The position numbers and the translations under genes were made by a program. Below the pieces are notes generated by a model. The model saw only the letters and a list, made by a program, of their open reading frames with translations, ran no database searches and was not told the origin of the DNA. From Streptomyces sp. A3M-1-3 (GTDB lineage Bacteria; Actinomycetota; Actinomycetes; Streptomycetales; Streptomycetaceae), in the NCBI RefSeq assembly GCF_024213665.1, contig NZ_JANAVP010000001.1, positions 124,001-188,000 of the forward strand: DNA of 64,000 nt, given 5' to 3'. Positions 53,742 through 61,594 of the stretch are shown in pieces. Each line of letters opens with the position of its first letter. Position 1 is the first letter of the stretch.

Positions 53742-55175
53742 TTATCGCGCTCCAGCGGGCGTACGGGCGTCGGCGTCGGACAGGTCGGCGGGCGAGGCCA
53801 GATGGCCCAGCACCGCGGTGGCGGCGGCGACCTGGGGCGAGACCAGGTGGGTGCGGCCGCCCTTGCCCTGCCTGCCCTCGAAGTTGCGGTTGGAGGTGGA
53901 CGCGGAACGCTCTCCGGGGGCCAGTTGGTCGGGGTTCATGCCCAGGCACATCGAGCAGCCCGCGTGCCGCCATTCGGCGCCGGCCTCGGTGAAGACCTTG
54001 TTCAGGCCCTCCTCGACGGCCTGCAGGGCGACCCGTACCGAACCGGGGACGACCAACATCCGTACGCCTCTCGCGACCTTGCGGCCGTCCAGGATCTCGG
54101 CGGCCGCACGCAGGTCCTCGATGCGGCCATTGGTGCAGGAACCTACGAAGACGGTGTCCACGTTGATGTCGCGCAGCGCCTGTCCGGCGGTCAACCCCAT
54201 GTACTCCAGGGCATTTTCGGCAGCCAGCCGCTCCGAAGCGTCCTCGTACGAGGCCGGGTCGGGGACGTTCGCGGACAGCGGCGCGCCCTGGCCGGGGTTG
54301 GTACCCCAGGTGACGAACGGCGACAGTTCGGAGGCGTTGATGAAGACCTCGGCGTCGAAGACCGCGTCGTCGTCGGTGCGCAGCGTCTGCCAGTACGCGA
54401 CGGCGGCGTCCCAGTCCGCGCCCTGCGGGGCGTGGTCGCGGCCCTGCAGGTAGTCGAAGGTGGTCCGGTCGGGGGCGATCATGCCCGCCCGGGCGCCGGC
54501 CTCGATCGACATGTTGCAGATGGTCATCCGGGCTTCCATCGACAGGTTCTCGACGGCCGAGCCGCGGTACTCCAGGATGTAGCCCTGGCCGCCGCCGGTG
54601 CCGATCTTCGCGATGATCGCCAGGATCAGGTCCTTGGCGGTGACGCCGTCCGGCAGCTCGCCCTCGACGGTGATCGCCATGGTCTTCGGGCGGGCCAGCG
54701 GCAGCGTCTGGGTGGCCAGGACGTGCTCGACCTGGCTGGTGCCGATACCGAACGCCAGCGCGCCGAAGGCGCCGTGCGTGGAGGTGTGGCTGTCACCGCA
54801 GACCACGGTGGTGCCGGGCTGGGTCAGGCCCAGCTGCGGTCCCACCACGTGGACGACGCCCTGCTCGACATCGCCCAGCGGGTGCAGGCGTACGCCGAAC
54901 TCGGCGCAGTTCTTGCGCAGCGTCTCCAGCTGGGCGCGGGAGACCGGATCCGCGATCGGCTTGTCGATGTCGATGGTGGGGGTGTTGTGGTCCTCGGTCG
55001 CGATGGTGAGGTCGAGGCGCCGCACGGGGCGGGCGTTCTGCCGCAGGCCGTCGAAGGCCTGGGGGCTGGTCACCTCGTGCAGCAGGTGCAGATCGATGAA
55101 GAGGAGGTCGGGCTCGCCTTCGGCGCGCCGGACGACATGGTCGTCCCAGACCTTCTCCGCCAGTGTCCAACCCAT
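53742..55175 (-). CDS. leuC: 3-isopropylmalate dehydratase large subunit
   Basis: Iron-sulfur enzyme of leucine synthesis, 477 residues. Starts [20 protein letters not shown]. Cluster-binding cysteines lie in [20 protein letters not shown] and [40 protein letters not shown] is the aconitase signature. ATG 55175 has GGAGGG. A 6-base hairpin (GCCGGC, 55189-55207) sits directly upstream of that ribosome site. Regulation by the divergent NdgR is likely. Confidence 0.96.
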   Translation of the reverse strand: MGWTLAEKVWDDHVVRRAEGEPDLLFIDLHLLHEVTSPQAFDGLRQNARPVRRLDLTIATEDHNTPTIDIDKPIADPVSRAQLETLRKNCAEFGVRLHPLGDVEQGVVHVVGPQLGLTQPGTTVVCGDSHTSTHGAFGALAFGIGTSQVEHVLATQTLPLARPKTMAITVEGELPDGVTAKDLILAIIAKIGTGGGQGYILEYRGSAVENLSMEARMTICNMSIEAGARAGMIAPDRTTFDYLQGRDHAPQGADWDAAVAYWQTLRTDDDAVFDAEVFINASELSPFVTWGTNPGQGAPLSANVPDPASYEDASERLAAENALEYMGLTAGQALRDINVDTVFVGSCTNGRIEDLRAAAEILDGRKVARGVRMLVVPGSVRVALQAVEEGLNKVFTEAGAEWRHAGCSMCLGMNPDQLAPGERSASTSNRNFEGRQGKGGRTHLVSPQVAAATAVLGHLASPADLSDADARTPAGAR

Positions 55176-55328
55176 CGCTTTCCCTCCGGCCGGCATCTTG
55201 TGCCGGCGCAACTAGAGATGTGGTGCGCCCTCGCCCGTACCCCACGTGGCGGACGTCGGCCGCGAACCCGTTGGTCTGCGGGTCCGCCACTCCAGACTGA
55301 CGGGTTCCGGGAGAAATTGAACTTGCGT

Positions 55329-55348
55329 TTCACAGTGTGAGACGTGAA
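55329..55348. promoter_or_regulatory. Inverted repeat in the leuC-ndgR intergenic region
   Basis: TTCAC - 10 bases - GTGAA, containing the CACAGTGTG palindrome. It lies nine bases before the ndgR start and 154 bases upstream of leuC. A likely NdgR/AreB binding site, since these regulators control leuCD and themselves in Streptomyces (established knowledge); the exact site here is inferred. Confidence 0.5.
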
Positions 55349-55357
55349 TATCGTTGC

Positions 55358-56074
55358 ATGGACAACTCTAGCGGCGTCGGCGTGCTCGACAAGGCAGCTC
55401 TGGTATTGAGCGCACTGGAGTCCGGTCCGGCCACCCTCGCCGGGCTGGTCGCGGCGACAGGGCTCGCACGACCCACGGCACATCGCCTTGCCGTGGCACT
55501 GGAACACCACCGGATGGTGGCGAGGGACATGCAGGGCCGGTTCATCCTCGGCCCGCGGCTGGCGGAGCTCGCCGCCGCGGCGGGCGAGGACCGGCTGCTG
55601 GCCACGGCAGGACCGGTACTCACGCATCTGCGCGACGTCACGGGTGAGAGCGCGCAGCTCTATCGACGGCAGGGCGACATGCGGATCTGTGTGGCGGCGG
55701 CGGAACGGCTGTCCGGACTCCGGGACACCGTCCCGGTCGGCTCCACGCTGCCCATGAAGGCCGGTTCCGCGGCCCAGATCCTGATGGCCTGGGAGGAGCC
55801 GGAGCGGCTGCACCGGGGCCTGCAGGGGGCACGCTTCACGGCGACGGCCCTGTCGGGCGTACGGCGCCGGGGCTGGGCCCAGTCGATCGGCGAGCGGGAA
55901 CCGGGCGTGGCCTCGGTCTCCGCACCCGTACGCGGCCCCTCGAACCGCGTGGTGGCCGCCGTGTCGGTCTCCGGGCCGATCGAGCGGCTGACCCGACACC
56001 CGGGCCGGATGCACGCCCAGGCGGTCATCGACGCGGCCGCACGCCTCTCGGAGGCCCTGCGCCGCTCGGGCTGA
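55358..56074 (+). CDS. ndgR: IclR-family regulator NdgR (AreB type)
   Basis: 238 residues. Winged helix: VGVLDKAALVLSALESGPAT, GLVAATGLARPTAHRLAVAL. Effector domain: LYRRQGDMRICVAAAERLSG, VPVGSTLPMKAGSAAQILMA, GVASVSAPVRGPSNRVVAAV. NdgR controls leucine synthesis and amino-acid-dependent growth and antibiotic output in S. coelicolor; AreB is the S. clavuligerus ortholog. ATG 55358. Divergent from leuCD. Confidence 0.93.
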   Translation: MDNSSGVGVLDKAALVLSALESGPATLAGLVAATGLARPTAHRLAVALEHHRMVARDMQGRFILGPRLAELAAAAGEDRLLATAGPVLTHLRDVTGESAQLYRRQGDMRICVAAAERLSGLRDTVPVGSTLPMKAGSAAQILMAWEEPERLHRGLQGARFTATALSGVRRRGWAQSIGEREPGVASVSAPVRGPSNRVVAAVSVSGPIERLTRHPGRMHAQAVIDAAARLSEALRRSG

Positions 56075-56179
56075 CCGCGCCGCTCGCCCCGGCCGGCCGG
56101 CCGCTTCACCGCCGCAGCGGCCGTTTCCGGGGCCCGCACAGGGGCTCGCCGTACGCGGCCACCCGTACGGATACCGCGG

Positions 56180-56668
56180 CTACGCCCTCGCCGCGAGACG
56201 GTCGGCCGCGCGGTCGCCGCGCCTGCCCACCGGGACCACGCCGGCGGCCTTGCCGAGGCCGAACTCCGGCATGTTGACGTAGACGCTCTCGTACGAGCCG
56301 GCCGGGACGACGTATGTCTCGTGCCAGAACCCCACATCGCCCTTCCCGTCGCGCATCCGGCGGTTGAAGGCGGCCCAGGCGGGGCGGTGCTCCTTGTCCG
56401 GTGCCGAGGCGTACGCCAGCAGCTTGTCCTTGGAGTCCCAGTACTGGACCACGTACAGCAGCCGCGGCCCGCCCAGCAGGAACTGGACGCCGATCAGCCC
56501 GCTGCCCTTCTCGCGCGAGAGCTCCTTGATCATCCGCGGCATCGCCCTGACCGCCGGCCACCAGCTGCGGAGCGCGCGGAACTTGTTGATGCGCATCCCG
56601 ATGAGGAAGACGATCACGTCACCCTCGGCGTCGGCGGTCATCCGCCCCTGAACCGGCTTGTCGCTCAT
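56180..56668 (-). CDS. DUF4188 family protein
   Basis: 162 residues; VIVFLIGMRINKFRALRSWW, LLGGPRLLYVVQYWDSKDKL and VGFWHETYVVPAGSYESVYV fit DUF4188, a ferredoxin-like monooxygenase-related fold. Function unknown. ATG 56668. Divergent from a MerR gene with a paired operator between, so it is probably that regulator's target. Confidence 0.85.
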   Translation of the reverse strand: MSDKPVQGRMTADAEGDVIVFLIGMRINKFRALRSWWPAVRAMPRMIKELSREKGSGLIGVQFLLGGPRLLYVVQYWDSKDKLLAYASAPDKEHRPAWAAFNRRMRDGKGDVGFWHETYVVPAGSYESVYVNMPEFGLGKAAGVVPVGRRGDRAADRLAARA

Positions 56669-56693
56669 GACGGTCCCCCATGGATCGATTGTT

Positions 56694-56733
56694 GGATAGC
56701 GGCACTATCCATGATTGGATAGTGACACTCTCC
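56694..56733. promoter_or_regulatory. Two inverted-repeat operators between DUF4188 and merR-type genes
   Basis: GGATAG-CGGCA-CTATCC (56694-56710, perfect) and GGATAG-TGACA-CTCTCC (56717-56733, one mismatch), 23 bases apart. Same arm sequence and same five-base spacer. The obvious ligand is the adjacent MerR protein. Confidence 0.75.
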
Positions 56734-56750
56734 AAGGAAGGACGCAAGCG

Positions 56751-57407
56751 ATGCGACTGGCGGAGTTGAGCGAACGCAGCGGGGTCTCCACCGCCACGAT
56801 CAAGTACTACCTGCGCGAGCGGCTGCTCCGGCCGGGCCGCCGCGTCAGCACCACGCAGGCGGAGTACGACGAGGAGCACCTGCGCAGGCTGCGGCTGGTC
56901 CGGGCGCTGATCCAGGTCGGCGGGATGTCCGTAGCCACGGCGCGGGAGGTGATCGCGGCCGTCGAGGACGAGTCCCTCGACCACCACATGCGGCTCGGCG
57001 CCGCGGTCTGGGCGCTGCCGCACGACCGGGAGCCGGCCGGGCCGGCCGGGCCGGACGCCGCGGACGATGCGGCGCGGCGCGTCGCGGACGCCCTGCTGGA
57101 TCAGCTCGGCTGGACGTACGGCTGCGCGGTCGGGGCCCTCTCCCCCGCGTACCGGATGCTGGTCGGCGCAATCGCCGGACTGTCCGGGGCCGGGCACCCG
57201 TGTACTCCGGAGCAGCTGCTGCCGTACGCCCGTGCGGCCGCCCAACTCGCGGTCACGGACCTGGACATGGTCGAGGAGTACGAGACACCGGAGGAGCAGG
57301 TGGAGGCGGCGGTGGCACTGACCGTGCTGTACGAGCCGGTACTGCTCAGCCTGCGCCGGCTCGCGGAGGCCGAGGAGTCCAACAGGCGGTTCGGCGGCGG
57401 CGGTTGA
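56751..57407 (+). CDS. MerR-family transcriptional regulator
   Basis: 218 residues. HTH MRLAELSERSGVSTATIKYY then LRERLLRPGRRVSTTQAEYD and EEHLRRLRLVRALIQVGGMS. The C-terminal part (about 90-218) is alpha-helical without an obvious metal-binding Cys pair; a single Cys occurs in GWTYGCAVGALSPAY and one in GHPCTPEQ. Ligand unknown. ATG 56751 with AAGGAAGG upstream. Confidence 0.88.
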   Translation: MRLAELSERSGVSTATIKYYLRERLLRPGRRVSTTQAEYDEEHLRRLRLVRALIQVGGMSVATAREVIAAVEDESLDHHMRLGAAVWALPHDREPAGPAGPDAADDAARRVADALLDQLGWTYGCAVGALSPAYRMLVGAIAGLSGAGHPCTPEQLLPYARAAAQLAVTDLDMVEEYETPEEQVEAAVALTVLYEPVLLSLRRLAEAEESNRRFGGGG

Positions 57408-57410
57408 AAG

Positions 57411-57445
57411 CGAGAAGGCCCTCCGCGATGCGGAGGGCCTTCTCG
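57411..57445. terminator. Bidirectional terminator between the MerR gene and the tRNAs
   Basis: 16-base perfect stem CGAGAAGGCCCTCCGC with its complement at 57430-57445, loop GAT. It follows the MerR stop by three bases and precedes the end of the last tRNA. Confidence 0.88.
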
Positions 57446-57450
57446 ATGCG

Positions 57451-57523
57451 TACCCCCGACCGGATTCGAACCGGCGCTACCGCCTTGAGAGGGCGGCGTG
57501 CTAGGCCGCTACACAACGGGGGC
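57451..57523 (-). tRNA. tRNA-Glu (anticodon CTC), copy 1
   Basis: 73 bases on the minus strand. GCCCCCG acceptor arm pairs with CGGGGGT (G.U at the end), T-arm GCCGGTTCGAATCCGGT, anticodon arm CCGCC-CTCTCAA-GGCGG, anticodon CTC. CCA is not encoded. Last gene of the Gln-Glu-Gln-Glu run. Confidence 0.93.
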
Positions 57524-57557
57524 TTGCTGGGTGGCAGATCGAATGATCTCGATTGCG

Positions 57558-57629
57558 CTGGGCTACCAGGACTCGAACCTAGACTAAATGAACCAGAATC
57601 ACTCGTGCTGCCAATTACACCATAGCCCA
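57558..57629 (-). tRNA. tRNA-Gln (anticodon CTG), copy 1
   Basis: 72 bases. Acceptor TGGGCTA / TAGCCCA, T-arm CTAGGTTCGAGTCCTGG, anticodon arm AGTGA-TTCTGGT-TCATT with one G.U pair, anticodon CTG. It reads on the minus strand before tRNA-Glu copy 1. Confidence 0.92.
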
Positions 57630-57645
57630 TGGTGGTTTAGACCAG

Positions 57646-57718
57646 TACCCCCGACCGGATTCGAACCGGCGCTACCGCCTTGAGAGGGCAGCGTGCTAGG
57701 CCGCTACACAACGGGGGC
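57646..57718 (-). tRNA. tRNA-Glu (anticodon CTC), copy 2
   Basis: 73 bases, identical to copy 1 except one base in the anticodon stem (CTGCC against CCGCC), changing a C-G pair to U.G. Anticodon CTC. Confidence 0.92.
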
Positions 57719-57749
57719 TTGTACAGAAAATGTCCTGCGATGTTCTGCG

Positions 57750-57821
57750 CTGGGCTACCAGGACTCGAACCTAGACTAACTGAACCAGAATCAGTCGTGC
57801 TGCCAATTACACCATAGCCCA
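57750..57821 (-). tRNA. tRNA-Gln (anticodon CTG), copy 2
   Basis: 72 bases, like copy 1 but with a fully paired anticodon stem (ACTGA-TTCTGGT-TCAGT). First tRNA of the run; upstream DNA (57822-57908) should hold the promoter. Confidence 0.93.
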
Positions 57822-57830
57822 CCAAAACTC

Positions 57831-57849
57831 AACCCCCTGAGGGGGGTTT
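57831..57849. terminator. Hairpin between HAD gene and tRNA cluster
   Basis: AACCCCC - TGAG - GGGGGTT type stem with T-rich flank on both strands. It would end the HAD phosphatase transcript before the tRNAs. Confidence 0.55.
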
Positions 57850-57908
57850 TGTTTGGTTCGCGCTTTCCGGCCAGGCTCTTGGCCCGCTCGGGCGGCGCAG
57901 GAAGAACA

Positions 57909-58637
57909 TTACCCGATGGGAGACGGCGCTCCAAAACGAGTATGGCCGTGCAGCAGGGCGGGAAGCTGCTCCAGGCCGTTGATCCGGTGCACCCCGGCGG
58001 GAACCTCGTCCGAGGTGTGGAAACGGTCCAGCCAGACACCGGTCAGGCCCGCGTCGCGGGCGCCGCACGCATCGATGTCGATCTTGTCGCCGACGTAGGC
58101 GATGTCACACGGCGGCAGGTCCAGCGCCCGGCACGCGGCGAGGAAAGCCCCGGCGGCCGGCTTGCTGACGCCGAGGTCCTCGGCACAGAGCAGCACCTCG
58201 AAGCGGTCACGCAGCCCCAGCGTGCGCAGCCTGTGGTCCTGGTTGGCGGTGCTGGAATTGGACAGCACACCGTGCCGGTAACGGGGCGTGAGGAGGTCGA
58301 GTACGGGCAGGACGTCCGGGAAGACCGCCCAGGCGGCCCGGTAGTGGGTGATGTACCGGTCGAACCAGTCGTCGGCCTCGGCATCGCTGAGGGACGCCTC
58401 GCCGAGAAAGTCCCGCACCCGATCGCGCCGCTGCTCCTGAAAACTGACGCTGCCGGCGGCGAAGCGGGCCCAGTGGATCGCGGTGAGCTCCCGCCAGACG
58501 GCGAGGGCGTGGTCGACGGACTCGAATCCGTCGGCCAGGCCCTCGGCCGTGAGATGGCGCTGCATACCGGTGGTGTCGGCGCTGGTGTAGTCGAAGAGGG
58601 TGTCGTCGATGTCCCAGAGGACCGCGCGGATCGGCAT
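57909..58637 (-). CDS. HAD-superfamily hydrolase
   Basis: 242 residues. Motif I VLWDIDDTLFDYTSADTTGM, motif II GVLSNSSTANQD, motif III Lys in DLGVSKPAAGAFLAACRALD, motif IV IAYVGDKIDIDACGARDAGL. Type I cap (YjjG/phosphoglycolate-like). Substrate unknown. Starts nine bases after the stop of the ATPase gene, so they are probably co-transcribed. Confidence 0.9.
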   Translation of the reverse strand: MPIRAVLWDIDDTLFDYTSADTTGMQRHLTAEGLADGFESVDHALAVWRELTAIHWARFAAGSVSFQEQRRDRVRDFLGEASLSDAEADDWFDRYITHYRAAWAVFPDVLPVLDLLTPRYRHGVLSNSSTANQDHRLRTLGLRDRFEVLLCAEDLGVSKPAAGAFLAACRALDLPPCDIAYVGDKIDIDACGARDAGLTGVWLDRFHTSDEVPAGVHRINGLEQLPALLHGHTRFGAPSPIG

Positions 58638-58646
58638 ACGCCCAGC

Positions 58647-59102
58647 CTACGAGAAGCGCACGTCCGCCCAGACGGTTTTGCCCGGCCCGCAGGGCCTGGG
58701 CGCGACTGCCCAGGCGCTTGCGAGCCGGGCCACCAACCAGAGGCCGCGGCCGGAGTCGGCGTCCGGCGCCGGCGGGGTCGGGTTGGTGGGAGGGAAGCGC
58801 TCGCCGCGGGTGTCGGACACCTCTACGCGTACGACGTCCGCGGTCACGGAGAGCCGCAGACTGAAGTCGCGGCCGGGGACGTGACCGTGGCGCACCGCGT
58901 TGGCCGCGAGTTCGGCGACGATCAGCGTCACCGTGTCGTTCGCGTCGCAGCCGTACGAGTACCCCCAGGCGTCCATGCGGTGGGTGGCCAGGCGGCGGGC
59001 CAGGCGTGCGCCGCGTGGGCTGGAGGTGAAACGCATGGAGAACTCGTGCAGGGGTGCCGGAAGTTGGCCGGCGTTCTCGGTCGGGGGAGTTTCGGTCGTC
59101 AT
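58647..59102 (-). CDS. Anti-sigma-like ATP-binding protein (HATPase, RsbW type)
   Basis: 151 residues: N-box TLIVAELAANAVRHGHVPGR, G1 VSDTRGERFPP, G2 DSGRGLWLVARLASAWAV. It has the GHKL fold of RsbW/SpoIIAB kinases found in many Streptomyces copies next to XRE/DUF397 pairs. Partner sigma or anti-anti-sigma unknown. ATG 59102 is divergent from the XRE gene (109 bases). Confidence 0.88.
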   Translation of the reverse strand: MTTETPPTENAGQLPAPLHEFSMRFTSSPRGARLARRLATHRMDAWGYSYGCDANDTVTLIVAELAANAVRHGHVPGRDFSLRLSVTADVVRVEVSDTRGERFPPTNPTPPAPDADSGRGLWLVARLASAWAVAPRPCGPGKTVWADVRFS

Positions 59103-59211
59103 GGGTACGAGGCTGGTGTCGTGCGCGTAGCGTCACCAGTGACGACACCCCTACACAGTGTGGTTGTCCAGGTCCGGAGGCGTGCTGTCGGGGCGGGTGA
59201 GAGGGGAACCC

Positions 59212-60057
59212 ATGACACAGATTCCGGAGCAGGCCGAACCCTCCCGGCGGGAGGATCCGGCCGACGAGCTCCTGCGGTCGTTCGGCCGCCAGTTCAAGAT
59301 CTTCCGCGAGCGGGCCCGGCTCACTCAGGCTGAGCTCGCCAAGCGAGTCGGGTACGGAGAGGCGCAGATCGCCGCGATCGAGCAGGGGCGGCGCATCGCC
59401 CGTCCGGAGCTGATCGAGAAGGCGGACGCGCTGCTGGATGCGAGTGGGGTGCTGCTGGCCAGAAAGCAGGAAGTGGCGCGGGCTCGGTATCCGGCGTTCT
59501 TCCGGGATGCGGCTCGGATCGAGGAGGAGGCGGTCGAGTTTCACGCGTACGCGGTCATGGCGGTGCCGGGCCTGCTCCAGACCGAGGAGTACGCACGGAC
59601 GATGTTCACGGTATGGAGGCCACGGCGTCACGAGGCAGAGATCGAGCAGATGGTGGCGGCTCGACTGGCCCGTCGCGCGCTCTTCGACCGCAAGCCCGCG
59701 CCGACGCTGAGCTTCGTCATCGAGGAGGCCGTGCTTCAGCGGCCGTTCGGTGGAGTGCAGGTGCTCCGTGGGCAGCTGGAGCATCTGCTGCTCGTCGGCG
59801 ACAACCCGAATGCCGAGATCCAAGTGGTGCCGACCAGGGTGACGGATCACGCCTGCGTGGACGGGGCGTTCACGCTGATGACACCCCAGGGCGGGGAGCA
59901 GGTCGGATATCTGGAAAGCCAGGGCAACGGCCGCATGATCACCGATCGGGAAACCGTACGCGGGTTCGCCGTTCGGTATGGAATCCTGCGGGCTCAGGCG
60001 CTGTCCCCGCGGGATTCGCTCCGCCACATCGAGAAGTCGCTGCAAGGAGAGCTATGA
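59212..60057 (+). CDS. XRE-family regulator with DUF5753 domain
   Basis: 281 residues. HTH: RERARLTQAELAKRVGYGEA, IAAIEQGRRIARPELIEKAD. The C-terminal DUF5753: YAVMAVPGLLQTEEYARTMF, RRALFDRKPAPTLSFVIEEA, EIQVVPTRVTDHACVDGAFT and DRETVRGFAVRYGILRAQAL. Related to WhiJ/AbaA-orfA-type developmental regulators, which work with DUF397 proteins. ATG 59212 with GAGGGG. Stop overlaps the DUF397 start (ATGA). Confidence 0.92.
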   Translation: MTQIPEQAEPSRREDPADELLRSFGRQFKIFRERARLTQAELAKRVGYGEAQIAAIEQGRRIARPELIEKADALLDASGVLLARKQEVARARYPAFFRDAARIEEEAVEFHAYAVMAVPGLLQTEEYARTMFTVWRPRRHEAEIEQMVAARLARRALFDRKPAPTLSFVIEEAVLQRPFGGVQVLRGQLEHLLLVGDNPNAEIQVVPTRVTDHACVDGAFTLMTPQGGEQVGYLESQGNGRMITDRETVRGFAVRYGILRAQALSPRDSLRHIEKSLQGEL

Positions 60058-60254
60058 ACATCCAGCAGTCCGCAGGCCGTCCGCTCGTCTGGATCAAGAG
60101 CAGCTACAGCGGCGGAGCGGGCGGCGAATGCGTCGAGGTCGCGGCGTCCCCAGCCGCCGTCCACGTGCGCGACTCCAAGGACGTCACCCGCGGCACCCTG
60201 GCCGTCTCCCCCGCCGCCTGGTCCGCGTTCGTCGCTCACACCTGCGACGCCTAG
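60054..60254 (+). CDS. DUF397 protein (partner of XRE/DUF5753)
   Basis: 66 residues: PLVWIKSSYSGGAGGECVEV, VHVRDSKDVTRGTLAVSPAA and WSAFVAHTC. Typical DUF397. Such small proteins pair with XRE regulators in Streptomyces and some relieve repression. The start overlaps the previous stop, so co-translation is likely. Confidence 0.9.
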   Translation: MNIQQSAGRPLVWIKSSYSGGAGGECVEVAASPAAVHVRDSKDVTRGTLAVSPAAWSAFVAHTCDA

Positions 60255-60273
60255 CCAGAAAGCCAAGCGCCGC

Positions 60274-60313
60274 ATCGTACGGCCCCGCAGCGCGTGCTGC
60301 GGGGCCGTACGAT
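60274..60313. terminator. Bidirectional terminator between DUF397 and fmdA
   Basis: Perfect 17-base stem ATCGTACGGCCCCGCAG with complement at 60297-60313 and a 6-base loop. 19 bases from the DUF397 stop, six from the fmdA stop. Confidence 0.85.
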
Positions 60314-60319
60314 GTCCGG

Positions 60320-61570
60320 TCAGGCGGTGGACAACGCGCACTGGCCGCGGTCGGCCTTCATCGGGCCGGCGGTGGTGGGCCGGACGTCGAAGTCGAACAT
60401 GGCGGTGGGTACGTACAGCGAACAGCAGGCGTTGGGGATGTCGACGATGCCGCTGATACGCCCCTCTATGGGTGCGGAGCCGAGCAGCAGGTAGGCCTGC
60501 TCTCCGCTGTAGCCGAACTTCTTGAAGTACTCGACGGCGTTGAGGCAGGCCCGTCGGTAGGCCAGCGTTGCGTCCAGGTAGAAGTTCGTGTCGGTGTCGT
60601 GGTCGACGGAGATACCGATGAAGGTGAGGAACTCCGTGTACCTCGGCTCGACGTTGCCCGGAATGAACACGGGGTTGGTGGAGATGCCGTACGTCTCCAT
60701 GCCGCCCTTGATCAGGTCGACATGGAAGTCGATGAAGCCGCCCATCTCGATGGCGCCGCAGAAGGTGATCTCTCCGTCGCCCTGGCTGAAGTGCAGGTCG
60801 CCTCCGGAGAGCTTGGCGTCCTTGACGTGTACGGGGTAGAAGACCCTCGATCCCCGGGTGAAGTTCTTGATGTCGTGGTTGCCTCCGTTCTCGCGGGCCG
60901 GCACCGTGCGTGCGCCTTCTTCGCCGATGCGCCGTGCGAGGTCTCCGGTAGCTGTGCCGGCGAGCGCGTTGGTGCCGTCCGGCGGTACGGCGAGAGGGGG
61001 GACCCGGTTCGGATCGGTGTCGATCAGCGCCTGCTCGCGGGCGTTCCAGCGGGCGAGCATCTCGGCGGACGGGGCGGTTCCGAACAGCCCGGGGTGGGTG
61101 ATTCCGGTGAAGCTGATCCCGGGAAGGTGGCGGGAGACGGCCTGCTGTCCGTGGAAGTCCCATATCGCCTTGTAGGCGTCCGGGAAATAGTCGGTCAGGA
61201 AGCCGCCGCCGTTGGCCTTGGCGAAGATGCCGGTATAGCCCCAGCCCTGGCCCGCCGCGCCCCCGGTCTGCTGTGGCACGGGGCCGAGGTCGAGGATGTC
61301 GACGACGAGCAGGTCGCCGGGTTCGGCGCCCTCCACGCCTATCGGGCCGCTGAGCATGTGAGGGATGGTCAGGTCGATGTCGCGTACATCGTTGGCGGAG
61401 TCGTTGTTGCCGACCTGGCAGTCGGTCCAGTCGCGGCACTCCACACGGAACTCCGATCCTGGCCGCACCTTGGCGACAGTGGGGACGTCCGGGTGCCACC
61501 TGTTGTGTCCGGGAACGTCCTGGTCACGCATCGACTTACTGTGGTCCACATTGAAGAGAACTTCGGGCAT
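60320..61570 (-). CDS. fmdA: Formamidase FmdA (acetamidase/formamidase family)
   Basis: Hydrolyses formamide to formate and ammonium. 416 residues, starts MPEVLFNVDHSKSMRDQDVP. Family stretches: CQVGNNDSANDVRDIDLTIP, HMLSGPIGVEGAEPGDLLVV, GQGWGYTGIFAKANGGGFLT, LHFSQGDGEITFCGAIEMGG and VDIPNACCSLYVPTAMFDFD. No signal peptide. ATG 61570. Last gene of fmdB/amiS/fmdA on the minus strand, 24 bases after amiS. The divergent formate dehydrogenase would use its product. Confidence 0.94.
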   Translation of the reverse strand: MPEVLFNVDHSKSMRDQDVPGHNRWHPDVPTVAKVRPGSEFRVECRDWTDCQVGNNDSANDVRDIDLTIPHMLSGPIGVEGAEPGDLLVVDILDLGPVPQQTGGAAGQGWGYTGIFAKANGGGFLTDYFPDAYKAIWDFHGQQAVSRHLPGISFTGITHPGLFGTAPSAEMLARWNAREQALIDTDPNRVPPLAVPPDGTNALAGTATGDLARRIGEEGARTVPARENGGNHDIKNFTRGSRVFYPVHVKDAKLSGGDLHFSQGDGEITFCGAIEMGGFIDFHVDLIKGGMETYGISTNPVFIPGNVEPRYTEFLTFIGISVDHDTDTNFYLDATLAYRRACLNAVEYFKKFGYSGEQAYLLLGSAPIEGRISGIVDIPNACCSLYVPTAMFDFDVRPTTAGPMKADRGQCALSTA

Positions 61571-61594
61571 GACAGCTCCTCATTTCCGATCCGG

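Noticed and set aside
57451..57821. tRNA duplication as attL/attR of an integrated element
   Set aside because: No integrase, excisionase or phage-like gene nearby, and whole tRNA pairs (not 3' ends) are duplicated.
57346..57825. Short minus-strand frames over the tRNA cluster
   Set aside because: They simply translate the tRNA genes, and their near-identical sequences reflect the tRNA duplication.
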